Part shown: piece by piece, positions 1-9,855 of the stretch
Layout: the number at the start of each line of letters is the position of its first letter
Numbering within the stretch: the stretch's first letter is position 1
Origin: Blattamonas nauphoetae
Lineage: Eukaryota > Preaxostyla > Oxymonadida
Length of the DNA stretch: 64,000 nt
NCBI GenBank assembly: GCA_033064195.1
Contig: JARBJD010000267.1
Coordinates: 1-64,000, forward strand
Direction of reading: 5' to 3'
Translations under genes and position numbers: made by a program
Notes under the pieces: model-generated
What the model was told of the DNA's origin: nothing
The model's database searches: none
Seen by the model: only the letters and a program-made list of their open reading frames with translations

Positions 1-37
1 CTCAAGAAGCATATGAAGAAGTGAAGAGAGGGTATTA

Positions 38-514
38 ATGATAAAAGTGTTTTTGATTTTTTATTTTGCTAAAAGAACCATGGTTAAACGATACTTCTCA
101 ATTCAGAATTCTCACACTGCTCAATTTCCTCATGATTTTGTGAATTCCCGAAAACAAAAATATATACACTTCCTTGATTGCAAACTCATCCATGTGAAGG
201 AAGAAATTGGCAGTACATCCACAATCATCTCCAAAGATATTCCTCAGAATTACACCATCCACGCTGATTGGATCCAGACTGATGCACACAATGAATCGTA
301 CGTTGCTTTCTGCAACGAACAGATTGCGAAGCGAAAGAAGTGGGAATTAAGTACTCGACAGTCCATAGTGAAGATCTGGTTCAAAGACAGTTCTGGTGAA
401 TCAATTGAGATGGAGACATCAGAGACGATCAATGGAAAAATAATCAAGGAGTACTACGAATTTCTTGTTGATCTCATGTTGGAGTATAAAACTGCGTATT
501 CTATTTTTCTATAG
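38..514 (+). mobile_element. Possible minor-capsid-like ORF of the virus-like fossil
   Basis: An intronless reading frame of about 158 residues; a second in-frame ATG at position 80 gives a 144-residue version. I do not recognise it with certainty. The C-terminal half alternates short beta-strand-like stretches with a 'VKIWFKDSSG' segment and ends in an aliphatic strand ('EFLVDLMLEY'), a layout that recalls the C-terminal jelly-roll half of Polinton-like minor capsid proteins. That likeness is by eye only. It lies at the window edge, so its upstream neighbours are unseen. It could also be an orphan host ORF. Confidence 0.35.
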
Positions 515-572
515 ACATTCTTCACCAAAAACAAAAATAGCCGTTGAGTCGTTCCTTTTCATGCTTGTGTGA

Positions 573-842
573 GTTCCCTATGGACACCCCGATACCCCTT
601 TGGGGACGATCTATCTCAATCCTTCTCAATGACTGCTTCGCTCTCACAGAGAATAGCGAAGTCCTTGAAGGGATAAGTCTTGGGTGGGCATGATTTATGG
701 TCACATTTAAGTGAAGCCCACATGAACCCCGGGGACAATCTTTCGATCATCCGTCTCCAATCCAACCTTCAATTCGTTCTACGCATCAGTCACGAGGGCA
801 CCATTTTGCCTGAGTATCTTGGAACGTTACGTCGAGGTCTCA
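573..842 (+). repeat. Repeat unit copy A (~270 bp)
   Basis: First and most diverged of three direct copies. Shared blocks include CCCGATAC-CCTTTGGGGA, ATGACTGCTTCG/ATGACTACTGC, CATGATTTA-GG-CACAT, GAACCCCGGGG, TTCAATTCGTTCTACGCAT, GGCACCATTTTGCCTGAGTAT and TTACGTCGAGGT. No long reading frame is conserved between the copies, so it is probably noncoding. Confidence 0.8.
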
Positions 843-1061
843 CACTTGCACTAACTGGACCAACTCCTCATATGCAAAACAAAAAAAATCCAAATAAAAA
901 AAACAGCGTTAATTTTGTGAACATCAGAAACACCCCAAATTCTTCTCTGAAGGAACAGGAACCTGCTTGTACTCACCAACGAGCTCACAGTTGTACTTCC
1001 TCAGTTCATTCTCCACAAATGATTGTGTATAGTGTCGACGTTGTGACATGTGTGGTCTGTT

Positions 1062-1277
1062 TCATTGATTCCACAACTTTGGTTTTATTCTCCACTCAAC
1101 ACTTTCATGAACATAGATGACTGGGATATTGTGTCTGACATATTCAGAGACAAGTTCACAGTTCTCTTCTTTCATTGACTGAATCAAAGCTTGCTTGGCT
1201 TCTGTTCGACGTTTTTCGCTCCCCTTTGGAGGGTTCGAAGTCTTTAGCGAGACATAAGTAGTATTCACTGTTGTCAT
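1062..1277 (-). mobile_element. Small ORF related to 3243-3638, part of the fossil
   Basis: About 71 residues. Its C-terminal 40 residues match the C-terminus of the ORF at 3243-3638 (both share the pattern LI-SMK-ENCEL-SEY, then V-Y-HE--EW---P--W). The start lies next to an AT-rich motif (AATTTGTATTAAATG, read on this strand) nearly identical to that before the 3243-3638 ORF. The product is much shorter than its relative, so this is a remnant copy. Function unknown. Confidence 0.45.
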
Positions 1278-1478
1278 TTAATACAAATTAAAAAATCAAA
1301 AAAATAAAAATGAAATGTGAAGTGAGGTGTTGAGAGTTTTTTATTTTTTGTTCCTTGTTGTGCCAGCTTTCATCTTGCTTCTTTCTTTTTTGTTTCTTTC
1401 TTCCAAGTTTCATTTTTTCATTCATTCATTCAATTCATCATTCAATCATTCAATCATTCAATCATTCATCATTCAATT

Positions 1479-1768
1479 TTTCAAGTTTGTATGATTGTAC
1501 CGTAGGACAACCCGATACTCCTTTGGGGATCATTCTATCGTGATCCTACTCAATGACTACTGCTGGCGAATTCCTTGAAGGGCTAAGGTATTGGGGGGGC
1601 ATGATTTACGGGCACATCTAAGTGCGGCCAACATGAACCCCGGGGCGGATTCCTAGAAATCCACCGTCTCCAATTCAACCTTCAATTCGTTCTACGCATT
1701 AGTCACGAGGGCACCATTTTGCCTGAGTATCAAGGGAAATTACGTCGAGGTATCATTTTTCAACTTGA
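1479..1768 (+). repeat. Repeat unit copy B
   Basis: Second copy, very close to copy C over nearly the whole length, including the leader TGTATGATTGTACCGTAGG and the trailing TACGTCGAGGT block. It is preceded by an (ATTCAATC)n-type simple repeat at about 1415-1480 that is not part of the unit. Confidence 0.85.
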
Positions 1769-1817
1769 AATTCAATCATTCAAGCCTTCATCGTTCAATC
1801 GTTCATCATTTCCTTTA

Positions 1818-2105
1818 TCAAGTTTTTGTATGATTGTACCGTAGGACAACCCGATACTCCTTTGGGGATCACTCTATCATGATCCTACTCAATGACTACT
1901 GCTGGCGAATTCCTTGAAGGGCTAAGGTATTGGGGGGCATGATTTACGGTCACATTCAAGTGATGCCCACAGTGAACCCCCGGGGACAGCCTCCCAGCTC
2001 GTCCCGCTCCAATCCAACCTTCAATTCGTTCTACGCATTAGCCACGAGGGCACCATTTTGCCTGAGTATCAAGGGAAATTACGTCGAGGTTTCATACTTC
2101 AACTT
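1818..2105 (+). repeat. Repeat unit copy C
   Basis: Third copy, starting about 340 bp after copy B, so B and C form a head-to-tail pair with a short spacer of ATTCAATC/GTTCATC-type simple sequence. The internal segment GAACCCCCGGGGACAGCCTC differs from copy B, the remainder is nearly identical. Followed at once by T-rich simple sequence. Confidence 0.85.
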
Positions 2106-2282
2106 TTTTGGAAATTTTGAATGTTTGAATTTTTGAATTTTTTGAATTTTTGAATTTTTGAATTTTTTGAATTTTTGAAATTTTCCTAAGTATTTTTTTT
2201 TGAAATTTTTTTTTGAATTTTTGAATTTTTTTTAAATTTTTGAAATTGTTTTGGCATTTTGAAACTTTTTTATTTTTTTTGA
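2106..2282 (+). repeat. GAATTTTT-type simple sequence
   Basis: About 175 bp made of short variants of TTTGAATTTT and long T runs; no gene or structured signal seen within it. Confidence 0.9.
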
Positions 2283-2287
2283 AATTA

Positions 2288-2366
2288 AGATTGCCCCTCG
2301 CCTGAATCGAACCACCCCCTAGAAACGGGTGGCCATGGAAACATACCCACTGAGCTACTAGCTCCT
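2288..2366 (-). other. tRNA-like sequence with A and B boxes (relic or SINE head)
   Basis: On the minus strand there is a good A box (TAGCTCAGTGGG, 2346-2357) and B box (GGTTCGATTC, 2304-2313), the internal Pol III promoter of tRNA genes, at a tRNA-like distance. Between them CCACCC and GGGGTGG can pair as an anticodon-like stem. The acceptor and T stems do not pair properly, so it is not a functional tRNA as read; it is a tRNA pseudogene or the head of a tRNA-derived SINE. Confidence 0.45.
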
Positions 2367-2445
2367 GAAAATGTTAGTTTCGACCTGTGCCTTATACTTC
2401 GAATGTTCAGATCTGCTATATATTCCTTTTATTGTCCACCTATCT

Positions 2446-2690
2446 ACCCTCGTTAAAAAGCATGACTTTATCACGGGAACGACTTTTTTTACCCTCGTTA
2501 AAAGCACGACTTTTCTCGTCAGCGATTTTTCAAAATAAGTTAGATTTTCCTTTTTAACTTTTTTACCCCCGTTAAAAAGCATGACTTTTCACGGGAGCGA
2601 TCTGCTAAATCTTAATTCTTGGTCACTTGTTACCCTCGTTAAAAAGCATGACTTTTCACGGGAGCATTTTTGCTATATATTGAATTTATT
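2446..2690 (+). repeat. Four degenerate tandem units around GTTAAAAAGCATGACTTTT
   Basis: Units start near 2446, 2491, 2561 and 2632, each reading TACCC(T/C)CGTTAAAA-GCA(T/C)GACTTT followed by (T)CACGGGA-CGA or a variant. Spacing is irregular (about 45-70 bp). Flanking copies of CTGCTATATATT at about 2412 and 2669 suggest the repeated block is larger than the core. Looks like decayed tandem DNA, not coding. Confidence 0.8.
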
Positions 2691-2768
2691 GACAAAGTTT
2701 TCAAATTTTAAATCTGCTATAGTGTCTTTTTTCGGGTATAAAGTTTCTGATTTTTCGGGATAATTTCA

Positions 2769-2853
2769 GGACCGGATAGTCTAGTGGTAATGGTGAGTGC
2801 ACGCACTACTACTACTAAGCTGAAGGTCCTAGGTTCAATTCCTGGCGGAAGCA
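2769..2853 (+). other. Second tRNA-like sequence with A and B boxes
   Basis: A box TAGTCTAGTGGT (2777-2788) and B box GGTTCAATTCC (2832-2842). The T arm pairs fully (CTAGG / CCTGG around TTCAATT), but the seven bases before position 8 do not pair with the predicted 3' acceptor strand CGGAAGC. The 3' strand GGCGGAAGC instead matches GCTTCCGCC at about 3012-3020. Most likely a tRNA-derived relic or SINE. Confidence 0.45.
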
Positions 2854-3242
2854 TTTAATTTCACATATCACTGCCCTTTGGCATGGTCTAGGCCCTTGGC
2901 AAGACCAAACGTACGTCTCCGGAACTCAAACCGATAAAAATGAGTTCCGATGCCGGTCTAAAAGGGACCGATGAGAAGGGTCGCAACCTTCGGAACCTTG
3001 AAAAAATACACCAGCTTCCGCCAAAATCAAGGTTTTTGCTTTTTTGAAAATTTTCAAAATTTGGCTTCAACTTGAAAGTTTGAAGTAACTGAACTCTGGA
3101 AGAGAATATTTCTCTAAGATTGACAACTTTCTGAAATGAAAATGACTTTTACTTCAAGTATTTTCTGAATTGTCAATCGGCATGGAGAAAAAGCTATAGT
3201 AGTGGTGTCTAAGGAGCGGGGGTTCCCAAATCGCCTTCTACA

Positions 3243-3638
3243 CTACTTCTGATGAGTTCTGAATCCTTTCATCCATTTTGATGGGATCACTATCCATTCA
3301 ATTCCTTCGTGTCGATATGTTACTGGAGTACTTGAATGAGTGTATTCAGAAATGAGTTCACAATTCTCATTTTTCATTGATTCAATAAGCTTCTCTTTTG
3401 TACAACGATTTGCTGGTCGAAGATATTTCTGGCGATTCAGATGTGGTCTGTATCCTTTGACGAAACTATTGACGTACACTTGATAAGTTTCATCTGGTTT
3501 CTCTTCGAGATAGTATTCGAAAGTGCTTCCTGTGAGATATGTTGTTCCTTGTCGATTGAGAGTTGGAGGTGATTTCATTTTCAAATCTTCTTTGTCCAAA
3601 ATTTCTAGTAGTTGTGTTGGTGTCAAGACGCTGCTCAT
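3243..3638 (-). mobile_element. 131-residue ORF of unknown function, part of the fossil
   Basis: Start chosen at the ATG directly behind the AT-rich motif AATTTGTATAAAATG; a longer frame upstream runs through that motif and is unlikely to be translated. The product has a charged N-terminal half and a C-terminal module (SMKNENCELISEY ... RHEGIEW ... PSKW) that recalls the short 'gEy---t-v---C--gH-W---P---' modules seen next to homing endonucleases and in virus genes, but without the cysteines of a zinc finger. The related shorter ORF at 1062-1277 shares only this module. No partner genes are seen nearby. Confidence 0.45.
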
Positions 3639-3722
3639 TTTATACAAATTAAAAAATTGAATAGAAAAAGAAATCGACTCCTCCTTTTTTTGACAGATTC
3701 CTGATTGTCCCACATTCATCAA

Positions 3723-4739
3723 GCAGGAACTTGGGGGAAAAGTTTAGTTTTTCATTGGTTCTGGTCGCTGGATGTCAACTTGTTTTGATATGGGTTGATC
3801 ACTCATTTTGTTGACAAATGATCCACAAACGTGTTTTGTGTCAACGAAGAGGGAACTGGTGACAGGCAAAAGTGAAATGTGGTTATTAGAAGTGAGTAAA
3901 ATGAAAAACTACACTGTCCAGGCAACTGAAACTTGAAGTCAATTCGAGGGATCGTGGCTGTGTCTGCGCCTGTAATGGTCATTGAGGATGGGAGATAAAC
4001 GACTATCACAGTGAATCCAGAGATGTCGCCCCTCTAGTTCTTTGCTTTTCACACCGATCGTCATGGCGTGGACCTCGATCCGCATCCAGCTGTGTCTGTC
4101 TTTGTCTCATCAACATAAAGCTGACATTGAACTGTCAGACATTTGGGGATGCCATATTCCAGAGGGACGTAGGCAGAACGTCTGTAGCCGCAACTAAATC
4201 TCCCGTTGTCCGTCGTATCGTCTTTACAACCTGTGATGAGCTTGGCCAGCGTGAGAGCTTCATTAGTCACCACCAGTGTTTCCTGAGAAGGTGAGAGTCT
4301 TCAGATTGTAGTTTCACGCATCCGAGCTCGCTCAATGAAGGATACAGTGATTGAGTAATACCATAGTGCAGTTCACACGAATTTGCGACGAAGTGTCTGA
4401 AATGTGTTGTCAAAGATGCTTGTTTGACAGTCATTTCCTTCAGAGCCTCTCTCCGACATAGCTACACTATCCCTGCAGCCACCTCTCTCGGACAGCTCTC
4501 AAACCGACACGTGCAGTGAGAGGATGCTGTCCGACCTCCTTTTGAGTGTCCTGATCTGGCTGTCAGTTGAAGAGGAGTATACCCGTCTTTGCTGACTCAT
4601 GTTTCAGCTGAATAACATCCATATTAATGAATCAGCAATCAACATGGACACTTGACGGCATCCTAAGGCGTGTCGAGATGCAGAGTAGAAACGACATGAC
4701 GAAGAAAGAGGGAGCCGAATGTGGGGCGGGCAATGACAG
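3723..4739. other. Stretch without a supportable gene
   Basis: Short overlapping frames only, none longer than about 75 codons and none with recognisable motifs. A minus-strand frame at 4061-4273 has even amino-acid composition and four cysteines and may be a decayed exon, but no start, stop or splice pattern supports it. Confidence 0.6.
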
Positions 4740-5330
4740 TTCGGTAGTGTATATCAGTCAGCATGAGCGACGTCTGATTCTTCGTCTGGCGTGTTGTTCG
4801 GAACGAGAAGGATCCTCTCTGAATCCCTCACAAGCTCAACTAGCATCCGAAGTGTCTTGATCGACCCGCCCAGAACGCGTCACTTGTTCAGCACGTTCTT
4901 ATCCAAGCTGGCCCACACACTCTGCATCAACAGGCACACACTCGCACGGAGCTGGCACACATCTTCAGAGCGGCGTGTTTGCTTCTCCAGCTGCGTCTGA
5001 AGTGTTCGCAATCAGCTGCAGCAGCTCCATTATGCGGATCACGACTTGCGCCATCTTTCAGTTCTTTCGCACTGCAATCAGTTCCTTCAATCCTCTGTGC
5101 GTGTTCGTCTCGAGCACACCCGCATCGATCTCTGTGGCTGCTTCGCACGTTTCAGACTCTTGCGCTTCTTATGTCCCTCGCACAACAATATAAGATGGAT
5201 GCTGTCGAAGATGACGACCAATCCGTCGCAGAACTTGGTGATGGTGAAGATGGAAGGATACGGAAATACTTGCAGCTTGTGTGATTTGTCTAGGCAGAGC
5301 ATCGCATTTCCACAGTACGGGGCGAGGGAA
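4740..5330 (-). pseudogene. Decayed host gene or badly broken 3' part of the neighbouring gene
   Basis: On the minus strand, successive pieces in different frames read like one helical protein: a piece around 5290-5190 (KFCDGLVVIFDSIHLILL), one around 5060-4980 (VVIRIMELLQLIANTSDAAG), one around 4975-4895 (VCLLMQSVWASLDKNVLNK) and, after a TGA in the same frame, one around 4890-4745 (IKTLRMLVELVRDSERILL). The pieces are separated by frame changes and one stop that I cannot all explain as GT..AG introns. Either it is a host pseudogene, or the 3' end of the gene at 5342-7272 with sequence errors. Function not recognised. Confidence 0.4.
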
Positions 5331-5341
5331 TTGATGATGAA

Positions 5342-7272
5342 CTACCGAAGGAGAGACCCCACATCGGATCCCGTCTTCTGTCTTTTTTTCTTCTGATCTG
5401 TCGAGCTCTGCTGCTTTTGTGGACGAGGAATCATGTTTGGTGCATTTGCCGATCCTCTGGCCAGGGACTGCTGTTGGAGGAGAGACTTCCCAGGCATCAT
5501 CCCCGAATGAGGCGAGACACCTTCAACCATTCCGTACTGCCCGCTCTGTGAAGGAGGAGGCCTTGAAGGTCGGTCTGTTGTTGGCTGTGGTGGCTGTGTC
5601 CGTGGCTTGACGACATCTGGCTGCGTCCCATCTGCGGGAAGGACTGCCGGTTGGGGTTGGCAGAGAGTCTGATTGCGTCGAGCTGGGGTTGGTCGAGTGG
5701 AGGCTGTTGTGGGGCGCCTCGCTCTCGTTTGGAGTGTGTGTTGTCCAGCTGGATGTACTGTGATTCATGCTGAGGGATGGGCGGGATGTCCTCGATGGTC
5801 TGGGATGTCTTTGCTTTCTTCATCGAATACGTCGGCACGTTCCTCGCCGACGGACAGAACATCTTTTTCGTGACGTCCAGTCCGCCCACCTCCAACACCT
5901 ACAGAACAGGCTCCGACTACATCGCTCGCATCCGGCCTACGTGCGCGCTGTGGTCGGTGGGAGGTGTGCTCGACGTGGAGCCGATGGGCGAGACTGGCGG
6001 CTGGGTCTTCTCGGGCACTTCGGGCGTCCACAGCTCGTCGGAGGAGCCGTGATGGGTTTTGGAGGTGTGGTGGGGAAAAGTGTGGAGGAGTGAGTGCAGC
6101 TTTGATTTGTGGTAGACACAGCGATGAGATGAAAAGAAATGCAGGATCGAATCAAAACTGACGTTGGTGTGCTGACACGAGAAATGAGGAGCCGAACGAC
6201 TTTTGAACAGTCCATCCATGCCATCGTCCGAAGAGAAGAGGCCAGAATCCTCAGACGACGTGCGCGGGACGTTCGGAAGGGACTCCGACTGCTCGAGCTG
6301 TCTGTTCGGGTTGAGAAGGAAGAGTGCGCGCTGTGAGTAAGTTGGCTGCATAAAGGCCGAACCGATCCGCGACGGGTGCGGAACGACGTCGGCTCGTTTG
6401 ACGTATTCCGTTGATGGTCGCTTCCGTAGAGTGGCGAGTCTGTCGTGGAGTTTGCTGGTGTGGCTGAGAATGTCGAAGAAATGTCGCCAGACGAACCGTT
6501 GTGGATCTTCTCTCCGGTTTCTTGGCTGGCGGTGAGCTGTTGGGAGGTGAACGAGGCGTGCGCGAGGTTGGACGAGGCTTCGATGCGCTTGTTTGCGGAG
6601 GGGGGAGGCGGTGAGAGAGGCTCCGGTGTTTGGAGTTTGTTGCTGTCCATTGTGTGTTTCGAGTGGAGTCTGTTTGTTGATTCAAATCCTTTCTCTTTCC
6701 TCTCCACGTGTGTTGTGCTTCTGCTCAGCGTGTTGTGCGACTCGTTGCGTGGGGAGAGCTTCTGCCCTCCTTCCATGATCCCCTCCGTCTGCGCGATCAA
6801 ACCCATCGAATGCAGACTCCCAGTGTCGGTTAAGAAAGACGAAAGCGTGATTTCCGAATCTGCTCTGCTCATGGTCAGTGTTGTGATCGAACAATTTGTG
6901 GGAAAGAGAGCGAGTGTCGGTTGTGGTGTGGATGGATTGCCTGGAAACCAACGAGAACGACGTAAAAGTTGATCACTGCGAGAGAGATTCGGTCGTCTCG
7001 TTGAGATTGTTCAAAGAAAGATATTTGTCGGTGTCTGGGTGGTGGGTGTTGGTGCGTGTGGAGTGGACGAGGTTCATGAAGGGGTTTGTGGCGAGTGGGG
7101 AGAAGGTGGGGGTTGGGGTGGGTGTGCCGGAGTTTGCGGTGAAGTTGTGTTGGAGAAGGGGAGACAGCTGCTCTGTGGGGCTTCCTTTCGACATGTTGAA
7201 CAGAAGAGGTGAGCAATTGTTGTGGAGCTGGGAAGGAATTTGTTGAGGGGCTGTTTGTGTCGGATAATCCAT
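5342..7272 (-). CDS. Multi-exon low-complexity Ser/Pro/Gln-rich protein, function unknown
   Basis: The first visible ATG is at 7272; a TTTGCAG-like acceptor just upstream means an earlier exon is possible. Exon 1 ends at about 6979, where splicing of the GTGATCAAC..GAGCAG intron joins it in frame to an exon from about 6865 to 6390. Further exons around 6330-6180, 5890-5570 and 5545-5342 change frame, consistent with short introns whose borders I could not settle. The product is rich in Ser, Pro, Gln and Asn (SESLPNVPRTSSEDSGLFSS and similar), with a basic K/Q patch near the end (QKKKRQK), and has no recognisable domain. It is probably a disordered regulatory or scaffold protein. A 21-nt intron before 5330 could join it to the coding-like sequence at 4740-5330. 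Confidence 0.5.
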
Positions 7273-7284
7273 TCTGAACTGCAA

Positions 7285-8292
7285 GGGCGAGGAATTGGAA
7301 TGTTTGTGGATGCGAACTGAAGGGGAACGTGAGATTGGACGGGTGATACTGTTTCTACGGTCTGCGGTGGTACTTGCTGATTCTACTGAGCTTTCTTCTT
7401 TTCATGTCGCTCTTTGTCAAATGGTTTGATTTCCGGTTGCGTGAATCGTGAAGAACGCGATGTTTTGTGCTCGTCGGACGGTTTTTTCGCAGACTTGATT
7501 TCCTGTTGTTCTTTGTTCTGTTTACTTCGAGTGCGTTGTTCATCTCGTTGTTTTTTTGTCAGATTGTTTGTTTGTTCCTGATTCTGCTCCTTTTCCTTCT
7601 GAGCATCTCGTTCCCAAGCGAAGAAGTCGATGGGTGGGTTTCCTGTTGTATGGCGTGACTTCAGATCGTTTCATGGAAGCTTACCAATTAAGAACTCATA
7701 TAAGCAATACAACACCGATCAAAGATCGTCAACTCGAACGAGATCCTTAAAGTGATGCGCTCGGAGCGAGGCATTTCTTACTGTTCCTCTGAAACCGACA
7801 TGACTGCGTTTGGGGTATTCTTCGCCGTTTCCTGTGTGTGTTCTTTTCGCAAGACCGAAATCAATAAGATTAATCCTGTTCAGATCATGAGAACCTCGGC
7901 CAATGATAAAGTTACTCTGATAAAAGCAAAGGGAGGGTGACGAAAGATCGAGTCACACTGGTAAGATGTTACTGGCACAATAGGAGTACAATCACGGATA
8001 TTGGAGTGAAGGAGCTTGCGCGACTACAGATGATCAGTGAGATCTGCTTGGAGTGTTCAGTTGAGAAAATGAACGATGATTTTTGACGTGGAAGGGTGAT
8101 TATGACCTTAATGATGAATGGAAGTCAATTAAGAGAATAGAAACAATGACGAAGAAGGAAAATATGAAATTTTGAAGATATTGGGAGCCAATATATGACT
8201 CGGTCATTGAATAAACGAAATGATCAGAAGACGATTCACAGGTCGGGCATACCTCGACATTCAAATGTGTTCGCTCTTATATGAGTGAAAGT
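7285..8292. other. About 1 kb without a supportable gene
   Basis: Only short frames with biased composition (hydrophobic runs read from T-rich DNA at 7467-7658). No domain, no splice-consistent exon set and no repeats noticed. Confidence 0.6.
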
Positions 8293-8487
8293 TCATTGTC
8301 TCAATTCTTTCAGTTCATTCCGTGAGCCAAAATGGACGATATTGTCGGGTTCTGGACGATTGAGGGAGAGTGTCCTGATTGACAGCGGATTGAGGTGATA
8401 ATCTGTGAAAGGAATCAACTGATGAGAACAACACACAGGAACAGTCATGGATAAGAGGATGAAAAAGAAAAAGAGAGTGTCTTTCAT
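8293..8487 (-). CDS. Small ORF with a signal-peptide-like start (possible first exon)
   Basis: A 64-codon frame from an ATG at 8487. Residues 2-20 (KDT then FFFFILLSMTVPVCC) are a strong signal peptide or signal anchor; the remainder is polar with no known motif. It may be a small secreted protein, or exon 1 of a gene whose remaining exons I cannot place; a GAG|GTATGC donor-like site lies further downstream on this strand. It stands alone in a gene-poor stretch. Confidence 0.35.
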   Translation of the reverse strand: MKDTLFFFFILLSMTVPVCCSHQLIPFTDYHLNPLSIRTLSLNRPEPDNIVHFGSRNELKELRQ

Positions 8488-8639
8488 GATTGTGTGATTT
8501 TTGAGTTGGATTGTGGGTTCGATCTATGATGTCTGGTGGATACGCATTTTCAGACTTTTTCCCCCAAAAAAAGTCTTAGATAGAGTGAAATAGATTGATT
8601 GAACGAAAAAAATGGAGGAGTCGAGTCTCGAAAAATGGA

Positions 8640-8685
8640 CCCCATTTTATACAAATTAAAAAATTGAATAAAAAAAGAAATCGAC
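8640..8685 (-). promoter_or_regulatory. Orphan copy of the fossil-element start-site motif
   Basis: On the minus strand this reads AATTTGTATAAAATG with the same upstream T-rich run and GATTTC block as before the ORF at 3243-3638 (over 35 near-identical bases). No ORF of that family follows the ATG, so it is a leftover fragment of the element about 5 kb away from the main cluster. Confidence 0.6.
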
Positions 8686-8942
8686 GTTGTTTTCTAAAAG
8701 TACTCAAAATTTGCTTCAAAAAAGACACTTTTCAAGAGGTCCGTTTTTCGCCTTTATTTTTGAATTTACGGCCAAATATTGACTACTCTGAAATGTCAAT
8801 ATTTTCAGTAGTAAGTGAGATGGAAATTAGAATGAGTCATATTAAAAAAAATCAATTGGCTTTGAGATTCAAATTGATTTCTCGTTCCAATTCTCCTAGG
8901 AGTATCACCTATGCCAGTTTGGTTCCCATTTCGCTTATACCA

Positions 8943-9323
8943 CTACTGCGGTGAGGAAGGTGAAGGACTGACAGAAAAATCTTTGTCGAGATATTGCAGG
9001 GCAATATAGTGTCTTTTCCTCTCGACGTGTCGTTGGAGGTGGGTTGATGTTGTGGGGAATGCTGGTATTGGTACATATGGAACTGATTCTGAGAGATGGG
9101 AAGCCCAATATGCGGCACAAATCACACATAAGACTCCTGTACCTGCTTGGAGTTGAAAAATCGACTCGTTTCGGTGGGGGTGTCTGAATTTTGGCCATGA
9201 ACTCCAACGCTCAATATCAACCCGAAGATCTTCCTCTTGAATCTTTGATCCAGCATACGCCAGCTCCAAATCCCATTCTACATCATCTTCATAGATCGGA
9301 CCAGCAGTCTTGTTATCATTCAT
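8943..9323 (-). CDS. Small acidic/basic mixed protein, function unknown
   Basis: ATG at 9323 opens a 126-codon frame. A 54-nt stretch (roughly 9139-9086 region, GTACAGG..TCTCAG) has intron borders and a length divisible by three; removing it deletes a cysteine- and alanine-rich segment that does not resemble the rest, giving a 108-residue product. The N-terminus is acidic (YEDDVEWDLEL) and the C-terminal part basic then Ser/Pro-rich. No family recognised. It is well separated from neighbours. Real coding is supported by an even composition and the splice-compatible insert, not by homology. Confidence 0.5.
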   Translation of the reverse strand: MNDNKTAGPIYEDDVEWDLELAYAGSKIQEEDLRVDIERWSSWPKFRHPHRNESIFQLQAGTGVLCVICAAYWASHLSESVPYVPIPAFPTTSTHLQRHVERKRHYIALQYLDKDFSVSPSPSSPQ

Positions 9324-9855
9324 GGCAAAAAAATCAGAATCAACTTTTGGGCGAATTTTGGCAAACTTTTTTGAGATAACCAGGACACTATTTCATTCCA
9401 AAATCTGTGAGTGATCACTTCATGAAAATCAAAACTACAGAAATTTTTCTTTTTTCCAAAAAGCATCTATATATTGAGATCACCATTTTTGTGATCTAAA
9501 AATAGAGATGTCGATGACCGGATCTGACCGGATTGATCCAATCTCCAAAACCCCTGAGTTCATCCTTGTTTGCACAAGTGAGAGAAGAACGAGAAGACGG
9601 TGTTGTCTCATGAAGAGAGAACGAACGCTCTTCGACAACACAGTTGGATTGACAGCAACACGAACATCCATGTCGCAATGTATTCTCAGGATTTCTCGAA
9701 AAAGGCAACTCAAACTGATGGTCTTGAAAGTGACAGAATAATTGGGGAAAGGTGATGTGAAGTCCAATCGTTGATAGCTGGCACTTCAGACAGACAAACA
9801 AGTGGCTGAAATGACAAATATCAGGATCTGGACAATCAAGAGATCGGAATCGACG

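Larger units (their letters stand above)
1..3722. mobile_element. Fossil zone of a virus-like (Polinton / Polinton-like-virus type?) element
   Basis: Three ORFs in this stretch look unlike the host genes around them: they are intronless, AT-rich and, for two of them, preceded by the same AT-rich start-site motif. One ORF (38-514) has features reminiscent of the minor capsid (penton) jelly-roll protein of Polinton-like viruses; the other two (1062-1277 and 3243-3638) are related to each other. No polymerase, integrase, packaging ATPase or major capsid gene is visible, so the element is broken and mostly missing, or continues to the left of the window. Host-type repeats and tRNA-like sequences are interspersed. 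No terminal repeat is seen. Family assignment is an inference; age cannot be dated but divergence of the two related ORFs suggests it is not recent. Confidence 0.35.

Noticed and set aside
573-2105. Known structural RNA (5S, U snRNA, SRP) for the 270-bp repeats
   Set aside because: No match to the conserved loops of these RNAs could be seen on either strand.
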